In this document: positions 7,698-19,428 of the stretch, in pieces
Layout of the letters: each line of letters opens with the position of its first letter
Numbering within the stretch: the first letter of the stretch is position 1
Source of the DNA: Polyangia bacterium
GTDB lineage: Bacteria > Myxococcota_A > Polyangia > Nannocystales > Nannocystaceae
Direction: 5' to 3'
DNA length: 64,000 nucleotides
NCBI GenBank assembly: GCA_030430565.1
Contig: JAUIKS010000001.1
Coordinates: 124,001 to 188,000, forward strand
Notes under the pieces: generated by a model
Told to the model about the DNA's origin: nothing
Seen by the model: only the letters and a program-made list of their open reading frames with translations
Database searches by the model: none
Position numbers and translations under genes: made by a program

Positions 7698-8786
7698 GAT
7701 CCGGTCGTGGATCGAGAGATCTTTGGGGATCGTGAAGCTGAAGGTCGCGCCTTCGCCGAGGGTCGAGCGGACGCGCACCTCGCCGCCGTACTGCGTGACG
7801 ATCTTCTTGACGATCGAGAGCCCGATCCCGCTGGTCGTGCTCTCCGACTCGGCGCTCAGCACCTGGAACATCTTGAAGATGCGCTCGAAGTGCTCCGGCG
7901 CGATCCCGGGCCCCGTATCTGACACGCTGAATTCCCACATCGGCCCGAGATCGGCGGCCGAGACCTCGACGCGCCCCGTCGTGTCGCCCATGTGCTTGAC
8001 CGCGTTGCCGATCAGGTTCTGAAACACCTGCGAGAGGTGCTGCCGGTTGTAGCGGACGGTGGGTAACTCGTCGGCGATCGTGACCGTGATGGTCTCGGGG
8101 ACCATGAGCAGCTCGACGGTCTGCGTCACGAGCCGACGCGAGTCGAGATCCTCGGTCGGGACGCGCGAGAGCCCGATCTTCGAGTGCTCCAAGATCCCGT
8201 CGACGAGGTTGCCCATCCGCGTCACGCGGTTCATCAGCAGCTCGAGGCGCTCGAGGTTCTCCTCGTCGAGCTTGTCTCGCGAGTCCTCCGCGATCCACTC
8301 GGCGAGCAGCGCGATGCCCTGCAGCGGCGCGCGGAGGTCGTGCGAGACGACGTGCGCGTACTCGTCCAGCTCTTGGTTCCGCCGCGTGAGCGCGTCGTTC
8401 ATCTTCAGGAGCCCCGGGATCTTCACGGCCGAGGGCGCGAGGCGGATCAGCGCGGCGACCGTGAGCCACGAGACGATCGCCGTGACCAGCTTGACGAGCC
8501 CCGAGAGCCGGTAGACCGGGTACCAGAAGATCAGCGACTCGACGAGGTGGACCGTGCCGCAGGCGGCGATGAACGCACAGAACAGCAGGAGCACCCGCGG
8601 GAACAGGAAGTCCCCCTCGCGGCGACGCAGGAAGTAGACCAGCGCGATCGGGATCGACATGTACGCGCCCCAGATCAGCCAGTCGCTGATGATGTGCATC
8701 CAGCCGAGCCCGGACGACCAGTTGCCGCAGTACCACCGCGCCGGGAAGTCCGCGGTGTCGAAGAGCTTGGCGAAGAATTCGAACAC
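7647..8786 (-). CDS. ethylene-receptor-like membrane histidine kinase
   Basis: 379 residues. The N-terminal part (about 30-115) has three membrane helices matching the ethylene-binding domain of plant ETR1 and Synechocystis Etr1. The copper/ethylene residues of ETR1 (Asp25, Tyr32, Ile35, Pro36, Ile62, Cys65, His69) have counterparts at D35, Y42, I45, P46, I73, C76 and H80, with the same spacing except one extra residue between Pro and the second Ile. HisKA follows with VVSHDLRAPLQ, then HATPase_c with NLIGNAVKH, DTGPGIA and GIGLSIVKK. The GAF domain usual in plant and cyanobacterial homologues is missing. It starts 6 bp after the response regulator gene, so the two are an operon. Ligand binding is inferred from residues only. 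Confidence 0.88.
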   Translation of the reverse strand: MFEFFAKLFDTADFPARWYCGNWSSGLGWMHIISDWLIWGAYMSIPIALVYFLRRREGDFLFPRVLLLFCAFIAACGTVHLVESLIFWYPVYRLSGLVKLVTAIVSWLTVAALIRLAPSAVKIPGLLKMNDALTRRNQELDEYAHVVSHDLRAPLQGIALLAEWIAEDSRDKLDEENLERLELLMNRVTRMGNLVDGILEHSKIGLSRVPTEDLDSRRLVTQTVELLMVPETITVTIADELPTVRYNRQHLSQVFQNLIGNAVKHMGDTTGRVEVSAADLGPMWEFSVSDTGPGIAPEHFERIFKMFQVLSAESESTTSGIGLSIVKKIVTQYGGEVRVRSTLGEGATFSFTIPKDLSIHDRISRADAALVEHLRDKPG

Positions 8787-8792
8787 GGCGCG

Positions 8793-9233
8793 CTACTCCG
8801 GAAACTTTCGCGGGACCGCGCAGAGCGTGAAGAACTCCTCGAGGGCCCGGGTGACCTCGAGGAACGCGTGGAAGCGCACCGGCTTCACGATGTACCCGGA
8901 GATCCCGAGCCGGTAGCAGCGCTCTAGGTCCGTGTCGTTGCGCGAGGTCGTGAGCACGACCACCGGGATCGTCTGGAACAAGCTCCGCTCGCGCAGCTTC
9001 GTCAGGAACTCGATCCCGTTCATCAGCGGCATGTTGAGGTCGAGCAGGATCAGCCCAGGGCGCGTGACCGCCTCGTCCGCGTCCGTCGTCTTCTCCAGCA
9101 GCTTGAGCGCCTCGATCCCGTTCCCGGCGGTGTAGAGCGGGTTCGAAACGCCGCGCTGTCGGAACGCGCGCTTCACCGTCATGACCCCGACGAGGTCGTC
9201 TTCGACAAGGAGAATCGGTTGTTCCTCGAGCAT
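8793..9233 (-). CDS. single-domain response regulator (Rcp1-like)
   Basis: 146 residues forming one CheY-like receiver and no output domain. Visible motifs are the acidic pair in LLVEDD, the phosphoacceptor Asp66 region LILLDLNMP, Thr/Ser in VVVLTTS, and Lys in YIVKPVRF. The extended loop around MNGIEFL and RNDTDLERCYRLG is typical of Rcp1-type regulators paired with phytochrome-like and ethylene-receptor-like kinases. ATG 9233 is preceded by a purine-rich GAGAGAGG site. A longer open frame runs upstream but is compositionally Ser/Thr/Arg noise. The partner is almost certainly the histidine kinase 6 bp downstream. Confidence 0.9.
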   Translation of the reverse strand: MLEEQPILLVEDDLVGVMTVKRAFRQRGVSNPLYTAGNGIEALKLLEKTTDADEAVTRPGLILLDLNMPLMNGIEFLTKLRERSLFQTIPVVVLTTSRNDTDLERCYRLGISGYIVKPVRFHAFLEVTRALEEFFTLCAVPRKFPE

Positions 9234-9255
9234 CGCGCCGCTGCCTCTCTCGACG

Positions 9256-9261
9256 ATTGTA
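9256..9261 (-). promoter_or_regulatory. -10-like TACAAT before the response regulator operon
   Basis: TACAAT lies on the minus strand 22 nt before ATG 9233. It leaves a leader of about 13-15 nt that contains the GAGAGAGG ribosome binding site. Confidence 0.35.
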
Positions 9262-9477
9262 CGAACAAAGCGTCGCCGATTGTTGCTACGTCCCGACTCC
9301 GATGAATCGCGCGGCTGGGTAAAAGCGCGTCGTTGCGCGCGGTCGTTGAGGCCGCGGCGCGTGCGTTCTCCGCTACTTATTCGGCGTCGAGCCGCCCGCT
9401 CAGCACGGTTTGCCGCGAGGGCGCGCGTCGGTCGAATCCGCGCGCGGCCGCTGGCCGGCAGCACACGCGGCGCCGGC

Positions 9478-11052
9478 CTACTGAACGATGATCGTGAACT
9501 CGATCCGGCGATTCTTCGCGCGGCCGTGCGCGGTCGCGTTGCTCGCGACGGGCTCGTCCATGCCCGCGCCGCGCGTCTCCAGCTGGTTCGGGTCGACACC
9601 CTGCGAGACGAGGTAGTCGCGCACCGATCCGGCGCGCGCCTCCGACAGCGCGCGGTTGTACGTCGGCGTCCCTTTGCTGTCGGTGTGGCCGCTGATCTCG
9701 ATCCGGATCGAGGTGTGCTCTCGCAGGACCTCGACCGCGCGATCGAGCACCGGGCGCGAGCGCGGCTTGATCTTCGCGGAGTCGAACTCGAAGTAGATCC
9801 CCTGGATCCGGCCGATCGTGTTGTCTGGCAGCTTCGGCAGCACGTCGGGGCAGCCGTCGTCGTCCTTGTAGCCGTTGCGCGTCTCGGGCTCGTCGGGGCA
9901 GGCGTCGTCGGGGTCGAGGAAGCCGTCGGCGTCGCGATCGGGGATCGGGCAGCCGTCCGGCTCGACGCCGGGGACGTCGGGGCAGGCGTCGACGCTGTCG
10001 AGGAAGCCGTCGCCGTCGCGGTCGTGCTCGGGGCAGCCGTCCGGCGCGACGCCGGGGACATCCGGGCACGCGTCCTGGACGTCGAAGAAGCCGTCGCCGT
10101 CGCGGTCGTACTCGGGGCAGCCGTCGAGGTCCTCGTAGCCGTTGAAATTCTCGGGGTCGTAGGGGCAGTCGTCCTCGTCGTCGAGATAGCCGTCGCCGTC
10201 GCTGTCCCGCGCCGGCTCGGGCGGGCGCCCGCCGAGCCGCAGCCCGACGCCGAGCGTCGCCTCGGGGTAGTGCGTCGCGCCCTCCTGGACGCCGCGCTGG
10301 GCCGCCATGTTGTCGCGGACGTCGAGGCGGAGGAGCCAGCGATCGTTGATGTGTACTTTTAGACCTGCTCCAAAATGCACGCTCGGATCGATGTCGGCGC
10401 CCTGCGCCCCCGAAGTCCCGAGCGCGCCGCCGCCGGCGATGACGAAGGGGACGACGGACCAAAACGGCAGCTGCCCGACCAGCTGCCCGCCGAAGCGGTA
10501 GAGCATGGCTGGGGCGCCGACGCTCCCGTCCGCCTCCGTGACGCGCGTCGGCGCGATCGCCCCCTCGAGCTCGCCGCCGAGGAAGCGCAGCGGGAACACG
10601 CCGAAGCGCGCGCCGATCAGCGGCGCGGCCGGCTTGTACGGACGCCACAGCGTGTCGCCGCTCTCGAACTGCTCGTAGGCGTTGAACAGCTCGTGGTCGC
10701 TGCTGGGGAACAGCGCGCCGCCGAACACCCCGAGTTCGAAGGAGAGCGCCCGCGGGCTGTGGCGATAGAGCCAGCGTTGTTGTCGGCGTGGGGGCGCGCT
10801 CGCCGTGTCGGGTCCACCGGCGACGGCCGTCGCGTTCGCCCCGTGACTCGCGGTCGCGGTCGCGGTCGCGGTCGCGTCGGCGCGCGGCTCGATCGCGTCG
10901 TCGCGCGCGTCGTCTCGCGCGTCGTCTCGCGCGTCGTCTCGCGCTGGCGTCGGGGATGGCTCGGGCGGGGGCGCGGCGCCTGCCGGGCATCCGATCAATG
11001 TCGTGAGCGCGGCGAGGGCCGCGGTCGTGCTCGTGAGGGCGGTCTTGTTCAT
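9478..11052 (-). CDS. OmpA-family outer membrane protein with calcium-binding (TSP3-like) repeats
   Basis: 524 residues. The signal peptide ends in LIGC, so Cys22 may be lipidated. A low-complexity segment with four RDDA repeats and Ala/Thr alternation follows, then a predicted beta-barrel (about 95-280). Thrombospondin type 3-like repeats come next (about 283-400), with repeating DxDGDGxxD and CPDVPGVxPDGCP units, each likely binding Ca2+. The C-terminal OmpA domain (about 405-520) has FEFDSAKI, GHTDSKGTPTYN, LSEARAGSVRDYL and NRRIEF, the usual peptidoglycan-binding residues. It tethers outer membrane to peptidoglycan. It is monocistronic and divergent from the ADYC-type lipoprotein gene. 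Confidence 0.92.
   Translation of the reverse strand: MNKTALTSTTAALAALTTLIGCPAGAAPPPEPSPTPARDDARDDARDDARDDAIEPRADATATATATASHGANATAVAGGPDTASAPPRRQQRWLYRHSPRALSFELGVFGGALFPSSDHELFNAYEQFESGDTLWRPYKPAAPLIGARFGVFPLRFLGGELEGAIAPTRVTEADGSVGAPAMLYRFGGQLVGQLPFWSVVPFVIAGGGALGTSGAQGADIDPSVHFGAGLKVHINDRWLLRLDVRDNMAAQRGVQEGATHYPEATLGVGLRLGGRPPEPARDSDGDGYLDDEDDCPYDPENFNGYEDLDGCPEYDRDGDGFFDVQDACPDVPGVAPDGCPEHDRDGDGFLDSVDACPDVPGVEPDGCPIPDRDADGFLDPDDACPDEPETRNGYKDDDGCPDVLPKLPDNTIGRIQGIYFEFDSAKIKPRSRPVLDRAVEVLREHTSIRIEISGHTDSKGTPTYNRALSEARAGSVRDYLVSQGVDPNQLETRGAGMDEPVASNATAHGRAKNRRIEFTIIVQ
10885..10945 (-). repeat. 12-bp tandem repeat coding for RDDA units
   Basis: A CGCGTCGTCTCG-type unit is repeated about four times in the OmpA-family gene and encodes ARDDARDDARDDARDD just after the lipobox. 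It probably expands or contracts by slippage and lengthens the tether. Confidence 0.6.
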
Positions 11053-11283
11053 AGAGGCTGCTCGTGGGCTCAGGGTGGACAGAGCGCCGACAGACGCGCG
11101 GCCGCGCCCGCGCGTGGATGCGCCGGGCTCGACGGGCGTGGAGCGGAACGACGCGAGGCGTCGGCGTGGGTCAACCGCTGAAGTAGCGACCTCACGCGGC
11201 TCGATCGCTCGGAGCCGAAGAAAACTCGTCGGCGGTCGTAACTGCTAGATTTGTGTCGACAATTTCAACATGTAGGAGCCGAC

Positions 11284-13077
11284 ATGCCCCGACGTAGCAA
11301 AATGACTCGACACCGCGCCGCCGTGCTTGGCGTCAGCGCCGCGCTGCTCGCCGCGTGCGGCTCCGAGGCGCTCCCCGAGGAGTGCGTGGACGAGATCCGC
11401 GCCGCGAGCTTTCGCCTCTCGCACGACAACTCGGCGCAGATGAACGGGCTGATGATGAACGGGCTGTTCCTCAACGGCGTCGCGGTCAACGGGCTGATGA
11501 TGAACGGGCTGATGATGAACGGCGCGCTGCTCGAGGGCGGGGTCGTCAACGGCGTCGGGCTGGTCTCGGCGCAGAACCAGGCGGGCGAGGTGATCGAGAG
11601 CTTCTCGATCCAGGGCGAGGATCGGGCGCTGCGCTACGTCGTCGGCGGCGAGGAGCGCGGGGGGCCCGAGGCCTTCCCGGTCGTCTTGACCTACGAGAAC
11701 GATCAGGGGCAGCGCTCGCGCCTGTGGATCGAGCGCGCGATCAACCTCGGGCAGTCGGCCTACCTCGGCGGCATGCTCGATCACTACGAGCTCGCCTACG
11801 AGGTCGAGCAGGACGGCGCGTGGAGCGAGAAGCACACCGACGTCTGCGTCAACGGAGCCGGCGAGTCGGTGCCCGTGCTGCTCGTCAACGGCGAGTGGGA
11901 CTACGAGACCGGCGCGTGGATCTCGGAGGACCCAGAGACCATCACGATGGCGTGCCGCGAGGCGGCGATCGCCAAGTGTATCGAGTGGTCCTATCGCGAG
12001 CAGTACGGCGAGCGGGGGTGGTCGCACCAGGCCTGCACGCGGATGGTCCGGGCTGACTACGCCGGCGACGGCACGCCGCACACGCTCAACGGCACGCGCA
12101 TCTACGTCGGCGACCCCTTCGGCTACAACGACCACCAGCACTCGCACCCCGGCTGGCTCGTCAAGGAGGCCGAGTGGACGCCCGACGGCGCGAGCTGCAT
12201 CAACCGCAGCGGCCTGCGTCAGCTCGGCGAGACCGACTGCGCGAGCGACCCCGACTGCTTCCCCGGCGTCCCCGAGTGCGAGAACACCGACATCCTCGAG
12301 CCCTCCTCCGACACGGTGCTGGTCACCGCGACCTCGCGGACGCCCTTCGGCACGCCCGATTACCTCTACGGCGTGCAGTACGACGAGGCCGCCGGCGCCT
12401 CGACGCTGTTCATGGCGGCCCAGGACGGCTCGAGCTACGAGCTCATCGGCACCCTGACCGTCGCCGAGACCGTCGACGCGCCCAAGCTGCCGGTCGAGGT
12501 CGACGGGCTCTACCAGACCGACTTCGAAGGCCTGATGGGCTTTCAGATCGATCGCGAGCGCGGGCAATCCCGCGCCGTCATCGTCAACGGCAACGCGACC
12601 GCGCGCCCGCGCGGGAAGTGGCACCCGGACCGCGAGTTCCGAGCCGCCGCGATCTCGAGCTCAAACGGCCGCCGCCTCGCGTTCGCGATCGCGCCCAACA
12701 CCGACGAGCTGTGCAGGATCTGGGCGCTCGACGGCAACATCGCGTCGTCCGAGGGCGGCTGCACGACGCTGCCCGAGGACATCGCCGACGATGTCGACCT
12801 GGTCGAGACCGGGGAGGGCGGCGAATTCACGGTCATCGAGGGCGGTCGCGTGTGGACCATGGACGTCGAGGGCGCGACCTTGCAGCGCGTAGCGACCCTC
12901 GAGGCGAGCGTCGTCGGGATCGCGCGCACGGCAGACGCGGGCCTCGTCGGGCTCGACGCGACGGGCTCCCAGCTCGTTGACCTCGTGGTCTCCGAGTCAT
13001 GCGGGCTCGCGGCGGGCGCTCCGCTCGTCGACGTGGTGCCCGGCGCGCTCGGTGACCTCGCCGGCTCGGCGCCCTGA
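11284..13077 (+). CDS. ADYC-type lipoprotein with MNGL repeats
   Basis: 597 residues from ATG 11284, which is preceded by a TAGGAG ribosome binding site; an in-frame ATG at 11251 lacks one. The lipobox LLAAC puts lipidated Cys at 25. Residues about 53-90 contain repeats of MNGLMMNGL, FLNG, VAVNG and LLEGG, an oddity typical of myxobacterial ADYC-domain proteins. The ADYC-like region follows (about 100-300) with conserved cysteines (CVNGAG, MACREAAIAKC, ACTRMVRADY). The motif that names the family reads ADYAGDG here, so the usual Cys is Ala. The C-terminal half has no recognised domain. The function of ADYC proteins is unknown; an outer-surface role is inferred from the lipobox. Confidence 0.75.
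   Translation: MPRRSKMTRHRAAVLGVSAALLAACGSEALPEECVDEIRAASFRLSHDNSAQMNGLMMNGLFLNGVAVNGLMMNGLMMNGALLEGGVVNGVGLVSAQNQAGEVIESFSIQGEDRALRYVVGGEERGGPEAFPVVLTYENDQGQRSRLWIERAINLGQSAYLGGMLDHYELAYEVEQDGAWSEKHTDVCVNGAGESVPVLLVNGEWDYETGAWISEDPETITMACREAAIAKCIEWSYREQYGERGWSHQACTRMVRADYAGDGTPHTLNGTRIYVGDPFGYNDHQHSHPGWLVKEAEWTPDGASCINRSGLRQLGETDCASDPDCFPGVPECENTDILEPSSDTVLVTATSRTPFGTPDYLYGVQYDEAAGASTLFMAAQDGSSYELIGTLTVAETVDAPKLPVEVDGLYQTDFEGLMGFQIDRERGQSRAVIVNGNATARPRGKWHPDREFRAAAISSSNGRRLAFAIAPNTDELCRIWALDGNIASSEGGCTTLPEDIADDVDLVETGEGGEFTVIEGGRVWTMDVEGATLQRVATLEASVVGIARTADAGLVGLDATGSQLVDLVVSESCGLAAGAPLVDVVPGALGDLAGSAP
11437..11550 (+). repeat. in-frame MNGL-coding repeats
   Basis: ATGAACGGGCTGATG-like units recur about six to eight times, encoding alternating MNGL/MMNG/VNG segments. 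The repeats would give a regularly spaced Asn-Gly hydrophobic pattern that could form a beta-solenoid-like stack. Confidence 0.6.
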
Positions 13078-13183
13078 CCGATTCAACAGGTTCTACTCCG
13101 CTGCGCGCGCGCGCGTCGCTTCGCCGATCGCTGGGCAACCCGCGCCGCTCGGGGTAGGCTGCCCGGGGGAGACGAGCGAGAGC

Positions 13184-14050
13184 GTGTTTACTTGCACAGT
13201 CACGAAGCGCGCGGCCGCGCGGTCGATCACAGCGGCTTGCCTCTCGATCGCCATGGGCGCGTGCTTCGTCGATAGCGGCGGCGCGACGTCAGAGACCGCG
13301 AGCCCGACCGACGGGAGCAGCGGCGACGTGACGACGAGCAGCTCTTCAAGCAGCGGCTCCTCGTCGAGCTCCTCGCCCACGGGGCAGGTCATGACGACCG
13401 TCGGCGAGACCGAGGCGCTCCCCTGCGCGTACCCGAGCGCGGACTGCAGCGAGGTCCCCGACGATGTGTGCGAGACGGATCTCTCGACCAACCCGCAGCA
13501 CTGCGGCGCGTGCTTCAGCCCCTGCGCCGACGTGTGCGTGGACGGCGAGTGCGTCCCGGGCAAGCTGGTGTTCGTCACGAGCGGCGGCTTCATGGGCGAC
13601 CTCGGCGGGCTCGACGGCGCCGACGCGAAGTGCGATGAGTTCGCCGTCGCGGCCGGGCACGAGGGCACGTTCTTAGCTTGGCTCTCCTCGGGCAGCTCCA
13701 CGCCTGCAGCGCGCTTCAGCAAGTCCGAGGACCCCTACGTGCGCGCCGACGGCGAGCTCGTCGCGACGAGCTGGGAGGACCTGGTCGATGGGTCGCTGAA
13801 CCGCCCGCTCAACGTCGACGAGCACGGCGAGGCGAGCGTCAACCCCCAGACCTGCGGCACGACGATCTGGAACAACACGCTGTACGACGGGACGCTCGCG
13901 GAGGTCGACGACTGCGTCGGCTGGAGCTCGGAGGCCGGTGAGGGCGCGAATACGGACAACAACCTGCTCGATGAGCGCTGGAGCGATCCGGGGTACTGCG
14001 AGGTCGCCAGCTGCGACGGGCCGAAGGCGATCCTCTGCGTCGAGCAGTAG
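13184..14050 (+). CDS. DUF1554 lipoprotein with Cys-rich spacer
   Basis: 288 residues from GTG 13184, which follows a GGGGGAGA ribosome binding site; the frame stays open upstream into the previous gene but without a signal peptide. The lipobox is MGAC (Cys27). A Ser/Thr/Gly-rich linker follows, then a Cys-rich segment with NPQHCGACFSPCADVC, like those in many myxobacterial surface proteins. The C-terminal DUF1554 domain (about 125-285) shows FVTSGGFMGDLGGLDGADAKC, FLAWLSSGSSTPAARFSKS and CVGWSSE. DUF1554 is known from Leptospira and delta-proteobacterial surface proteins and adopts a lectin-like fold, so cell-surface binding is plausible but unproven. Confidence 0.82.
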   Translation: MFTCTVTKRAAARSITAACLSIAMGACFVDSGGATSETASPTDGSSGDVTTSSSSSSGSSSSSSPTGQVMTTVGETEALPCAYPSADCSEVPDDVCETDLSTNPQHCGACFSPCADVCVDGECVPGKLVFVTSGGFMGDLGGLDGADAKCDEFAVAAGHEGTFLAWLSSGSSTPAARFSKSEDPYVRADGELVATSWEDLVDGSLNRPLNVDEHGEASVNPQTCGTTIWNNTLYDGTLAEVDDCVGWSSEAGEGANTDNNLLDERWSDPGYCEVASCDGPKAILCVEQ

Positions 14051-14090
14051 TCGCGCCGCGGCTCGCCGACCTACGGCGTCGGCTCGCGTG

Positions 14091-14096
14091 TATGAT
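14091..14096 (+). promoter_or_regulatory. -10 element TATGAT for a leaderless mRNA
   Basis: TATGAT ends 6 nt before GTG 14103. Confidence 0.5.
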
Positions 14097-14102
14097 CCGG
14101 GC

Positions 14103-14438
14103 GTGACCTATCCCAAACGAGGCAGTCGCACGATCGTCGTCGACGGCGTGCCGCTGCGCTGGGTCGTGCATCGCCGCGGCGTACGCGGCTGCCCGGACTG
14201 CGATCGGCTGCACGTGATCGTGAGCGCGGACGATCGCAAGGGGAGCTTCATCCTGCTGCACGCGCCGCGCCCTGACGGCGCCGACGTCGCCATCGGGCCC
14301 GGGCAGATCGCCGCGCTCGTTCGGTTCGCGCGGGCGGACGGGTGGATCCCCGGGGCGGGCGCGCGCGATGAGGTGTATCCCCTCAGCAGCATGGCGCTCG
14401 TGAGGATCGTGACGCGGCTGTGGCCTGAGAGCTTATAG
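14103..14438 (+). CDS. small conserved-looking protein of unknown function
   Basis: 111 residues from GTG 14103, chosen because TATGAT lies 6 nt upstream. The sequence begins VTYPKRGSRTIVVDGVPLRW, has a CPDCD pair in the first third (possible metal site), then beta-rich segments (LHVIVSADD, SFILLHAP) and IGPGQIAALVRFARADGW near the end. The overall pattern suggests a small alpha/beta protein of the type often annotated only as hypothetical. It is cytosolic and stands alone between the DUF1554 and RND genes. Confidence 0.6.
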   Translation: MTYPKRGSRTIVVDGVPLRWVVHRRGVRGCPDCDRLHVIVSADDRKGSFILLHAPRPDGADVAIGPGQIAALVRFARADGWIPGAGARDEVYPLSSMALVRIVTRLWPESL

Positions 14439-14485
14439 CGACGCCTGAGCCATCCTGCGTCGCCGTCGTCGCTCGGCGTTTCCCC

Positions 14486-14491
14486 TATACT
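14486..14491 (+). promoter_or_regulatory. -10 element TATACT for the RND operon
   Basis: TATACT lies 72 nt before ATG 14564, leaving a leader of about 65 nt, longer than for most genes here. No -35 match is evident. Confidence 0.35.
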
Positions 14492-14563
14492 GGGCTCCCT
14501 CGAGCCCGCGACGAGCCTCGCTTCGCTCGCGTAGAACCTCCCTTTGGTCTCGAGGCCCGGCTC

Positions 14564-15792
14564 ATGCCTTCCTCCGCTCGCGGGCTCATCGTCACGCTCA
14601 CGACCGTCGCGCTCGTCGTCGGCGGCGGGTGGTTTTTCGCGCAGCGATCGCCGCGCGCGGACGCGCCGGCGGCGGGGACGGGGAGCGCGGCGCCTGTCGC
14701 CGTGGAGGTCGTCGCGGTCACGCGTGACGCGCTCGAGGAGCGACGCGAGTTCGCCGGCACGCTCGAGGCGAAGCGCGAGATCGTGGTCGCGGCGAAGATC
14801 GGCGGGAGGCTCGAGCGCGTCAGCGTCGAGCTCGGCGATCGCGTGACGCGCGGGCAGGTGATCGCCGAGCTCGATGACGCGGAGCTCGCGGAGGCCGAGG
14901 CGCAGGCGCGGGCGAACCTCGGGGTCGCGCGCGCGCGCAAGCTCGCGGCCGACAACGCGCTGCAGATCGCGACCCGCAACCTCGAGCGCGTCGAGAAGCT
15001 GCGGCGGCGGGGCGTTATCGCCGAGGAGGAGTTCGATCGCACGCGCGCGGCGAAGCTGCAGGCCGAGGCGGCCGTCGCCGTGGCTGTCTCTGAGGTCACG
15101 CGGGCCCAGGCGGCGAAGCGCGCGGCGGAGCTCCGCGAGGCCTACGCGCGGGTGCGCGTCGACTGGAGCGAGGACGACGCGGACGCGGGGGAGCCCGACG
15201 CCGCGCCGGAGTCCGCGACCGCGACCGTCCGGGTCGTGGCCGCGCGGCATGTCGACGACGGCGCGCTGGTGGCCGCCAACACGCCGCTGATCACCGTCGT
15301 CGCGCTCGATCCGCTGATCGTCGCGGTCCACGTCACCGAGCAGGACTACGCGCGGCTGCGCCCCGGCCTGCCCGTCAGGCTCGAGACCGACGCGTACCCC
15401 GGAGAGTGGTTCTCGGGACAGGTCGCACGGATCGCGCCGGTGTTCGCCGAGCGCTCGCGACGAGCCCGCGTCGAGCTCGAGGTGCAGAACCCAGACGCGC
15501 GGCTGCGGCCGGGGATGTTCGCGCGCGTGCAGGCCGCGTTCACGCGCGTCGACGACGCGACGGTGGTGCCCCGCGCGGCGATCGTGAACGATCCGCAGCG
15601 CGGCGCGGCGGTCTTCGTGGTCGACGAGGACGGCCCGCGCGCGCGCCTTCAGCCGGTGACCCTCGGGGTCAGCGCGGGCGAGCGCGTGCAGGTCGAGGGC
15701 GTCGAGCCGCCGGCGCGCGTGGTGACGCTGGGGCAGTCGCTGCTGCGCGACGGCGCCCGGATCACGCTGGCGGAGACGACCGCGGAGGCCGA

Positions 15793-15796
<4 letters not shown>
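14564..15796 (+). CDS. RND efflux periplasmic adaptor (membrane fusion protein)
   Basis: 410 residues. N-terminal signal anchor LIVTLTTVALVVGGGWFF, then the biotinyl-lipoyl half GTLEAKREIVVAAKIGGRLERVSVELGDRVTRGQ, an alpha-helical hairpin (about 105-185), the second lipoyl half, a beta-barrel with VALDPLIVAVHV and LRPGLPVRLETDAYPGEWF, and a membrane-proximal domain ending LLRDGARITL. This is the AcrA/MdtA/CusB-like architecture that bridges the inner-membrane pump and an outer-membrane channel. The stop overlaps the pump start (GTGA), so expression is coupled. An acidic insertion (EDDADAGEPDAAPES, about 205-220) between the hairpin and second lipoyl half is unusual. No TolC gene is adjacent. 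Confidence 0.92.
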
Positions 15797-18909
<3,113 letters not shown>

Positions 18910-19414
18910 GCTCCGACACGCGGTCGCGTCATGCACGACGGCGGCGCGCGTCCACGTGATACCTGTCTGATTCCACATGTCGGAGCGGGCGCGCGGACGA
19001 CGTGCTGTGCGATCGTGACACAGCGATACGAAATGACACGGCGCGCGCGTCTCGCGTCGCGTGACGCTTGAGCCGCGGCGTCCGGTTTCTGCACATAGTT
19101 CTCACGCTTGCGTGTCTTACGTTGTCATCGCGCGCCTCCGCGTCGCTCGGCCTCGTCGACGGCGAGGATGGGCTTCACGCTGGTCCGGTATGTGCAAGCT
19201 CTGGATGACGAGGACATCCTGAGGGGAGACGGCGTGTTGATCGGCGTTTCGAACGTGGGCAGGGGCCGCGCCTCGCTCATCGACGAGCTCGCCCCGCGGC
19301 GCCCTGACGCCGTCCTTCGAAGGTCGAACAACCGAGCGCGCCGCGCACCGCCGAGACCGCAGCGGGGACCCGGCGGCGCGCCCCACCCACTCGCGGAGAG
19401 AACGACGGATTCAA
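18910..19414. other. 505-bp gap with no firmly supported gene
   Basis: The first 250 bases contain only short frames. Two GTGACAC/TGACAC copies about 18 bp apart and promoter-like TACGTT (19118-19123) are the visible features. A possible small gene starts at 19168 (separate entry). An antisense frame at 19125-19331 is also open. Confidence 0.4.
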
Positions 19415-19428
19415 TTGAGCACCCCTAG
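19168..19428 (+). CDS. doubtful small ORF upstream of the AI-2E-type permease
   Basis: Eighty-six codons from ATG 19168, preceded by GGCGAGG. The first third (MGFTLVRYVQALDDEDILRG, then GVLIGVSNVG) reads like a real protein; the rest is Arg/Pro-rich and less convincing. The stop overlaps the permease start by 14 bases, which would allow coupling. It may instead be a decayed fragment or an antisense shadow. No family recognised. Confidence 0.2.
   Translation: MGFTLVRYVQALDDEDILRGDGVLIGVSNVGRGRASLIDELAPRRPDAVLRRSNNRARRAPPRPQRGPGGAPHPLAERTTDSIEHP

Noticed and set aside
15406-15792. N-terminal extension of the RND pump
   Set aside because: It lies inside the adaptor gene in another frame; the GTG at 15793 coupled to the adaptor stop starts exactly before TM1.
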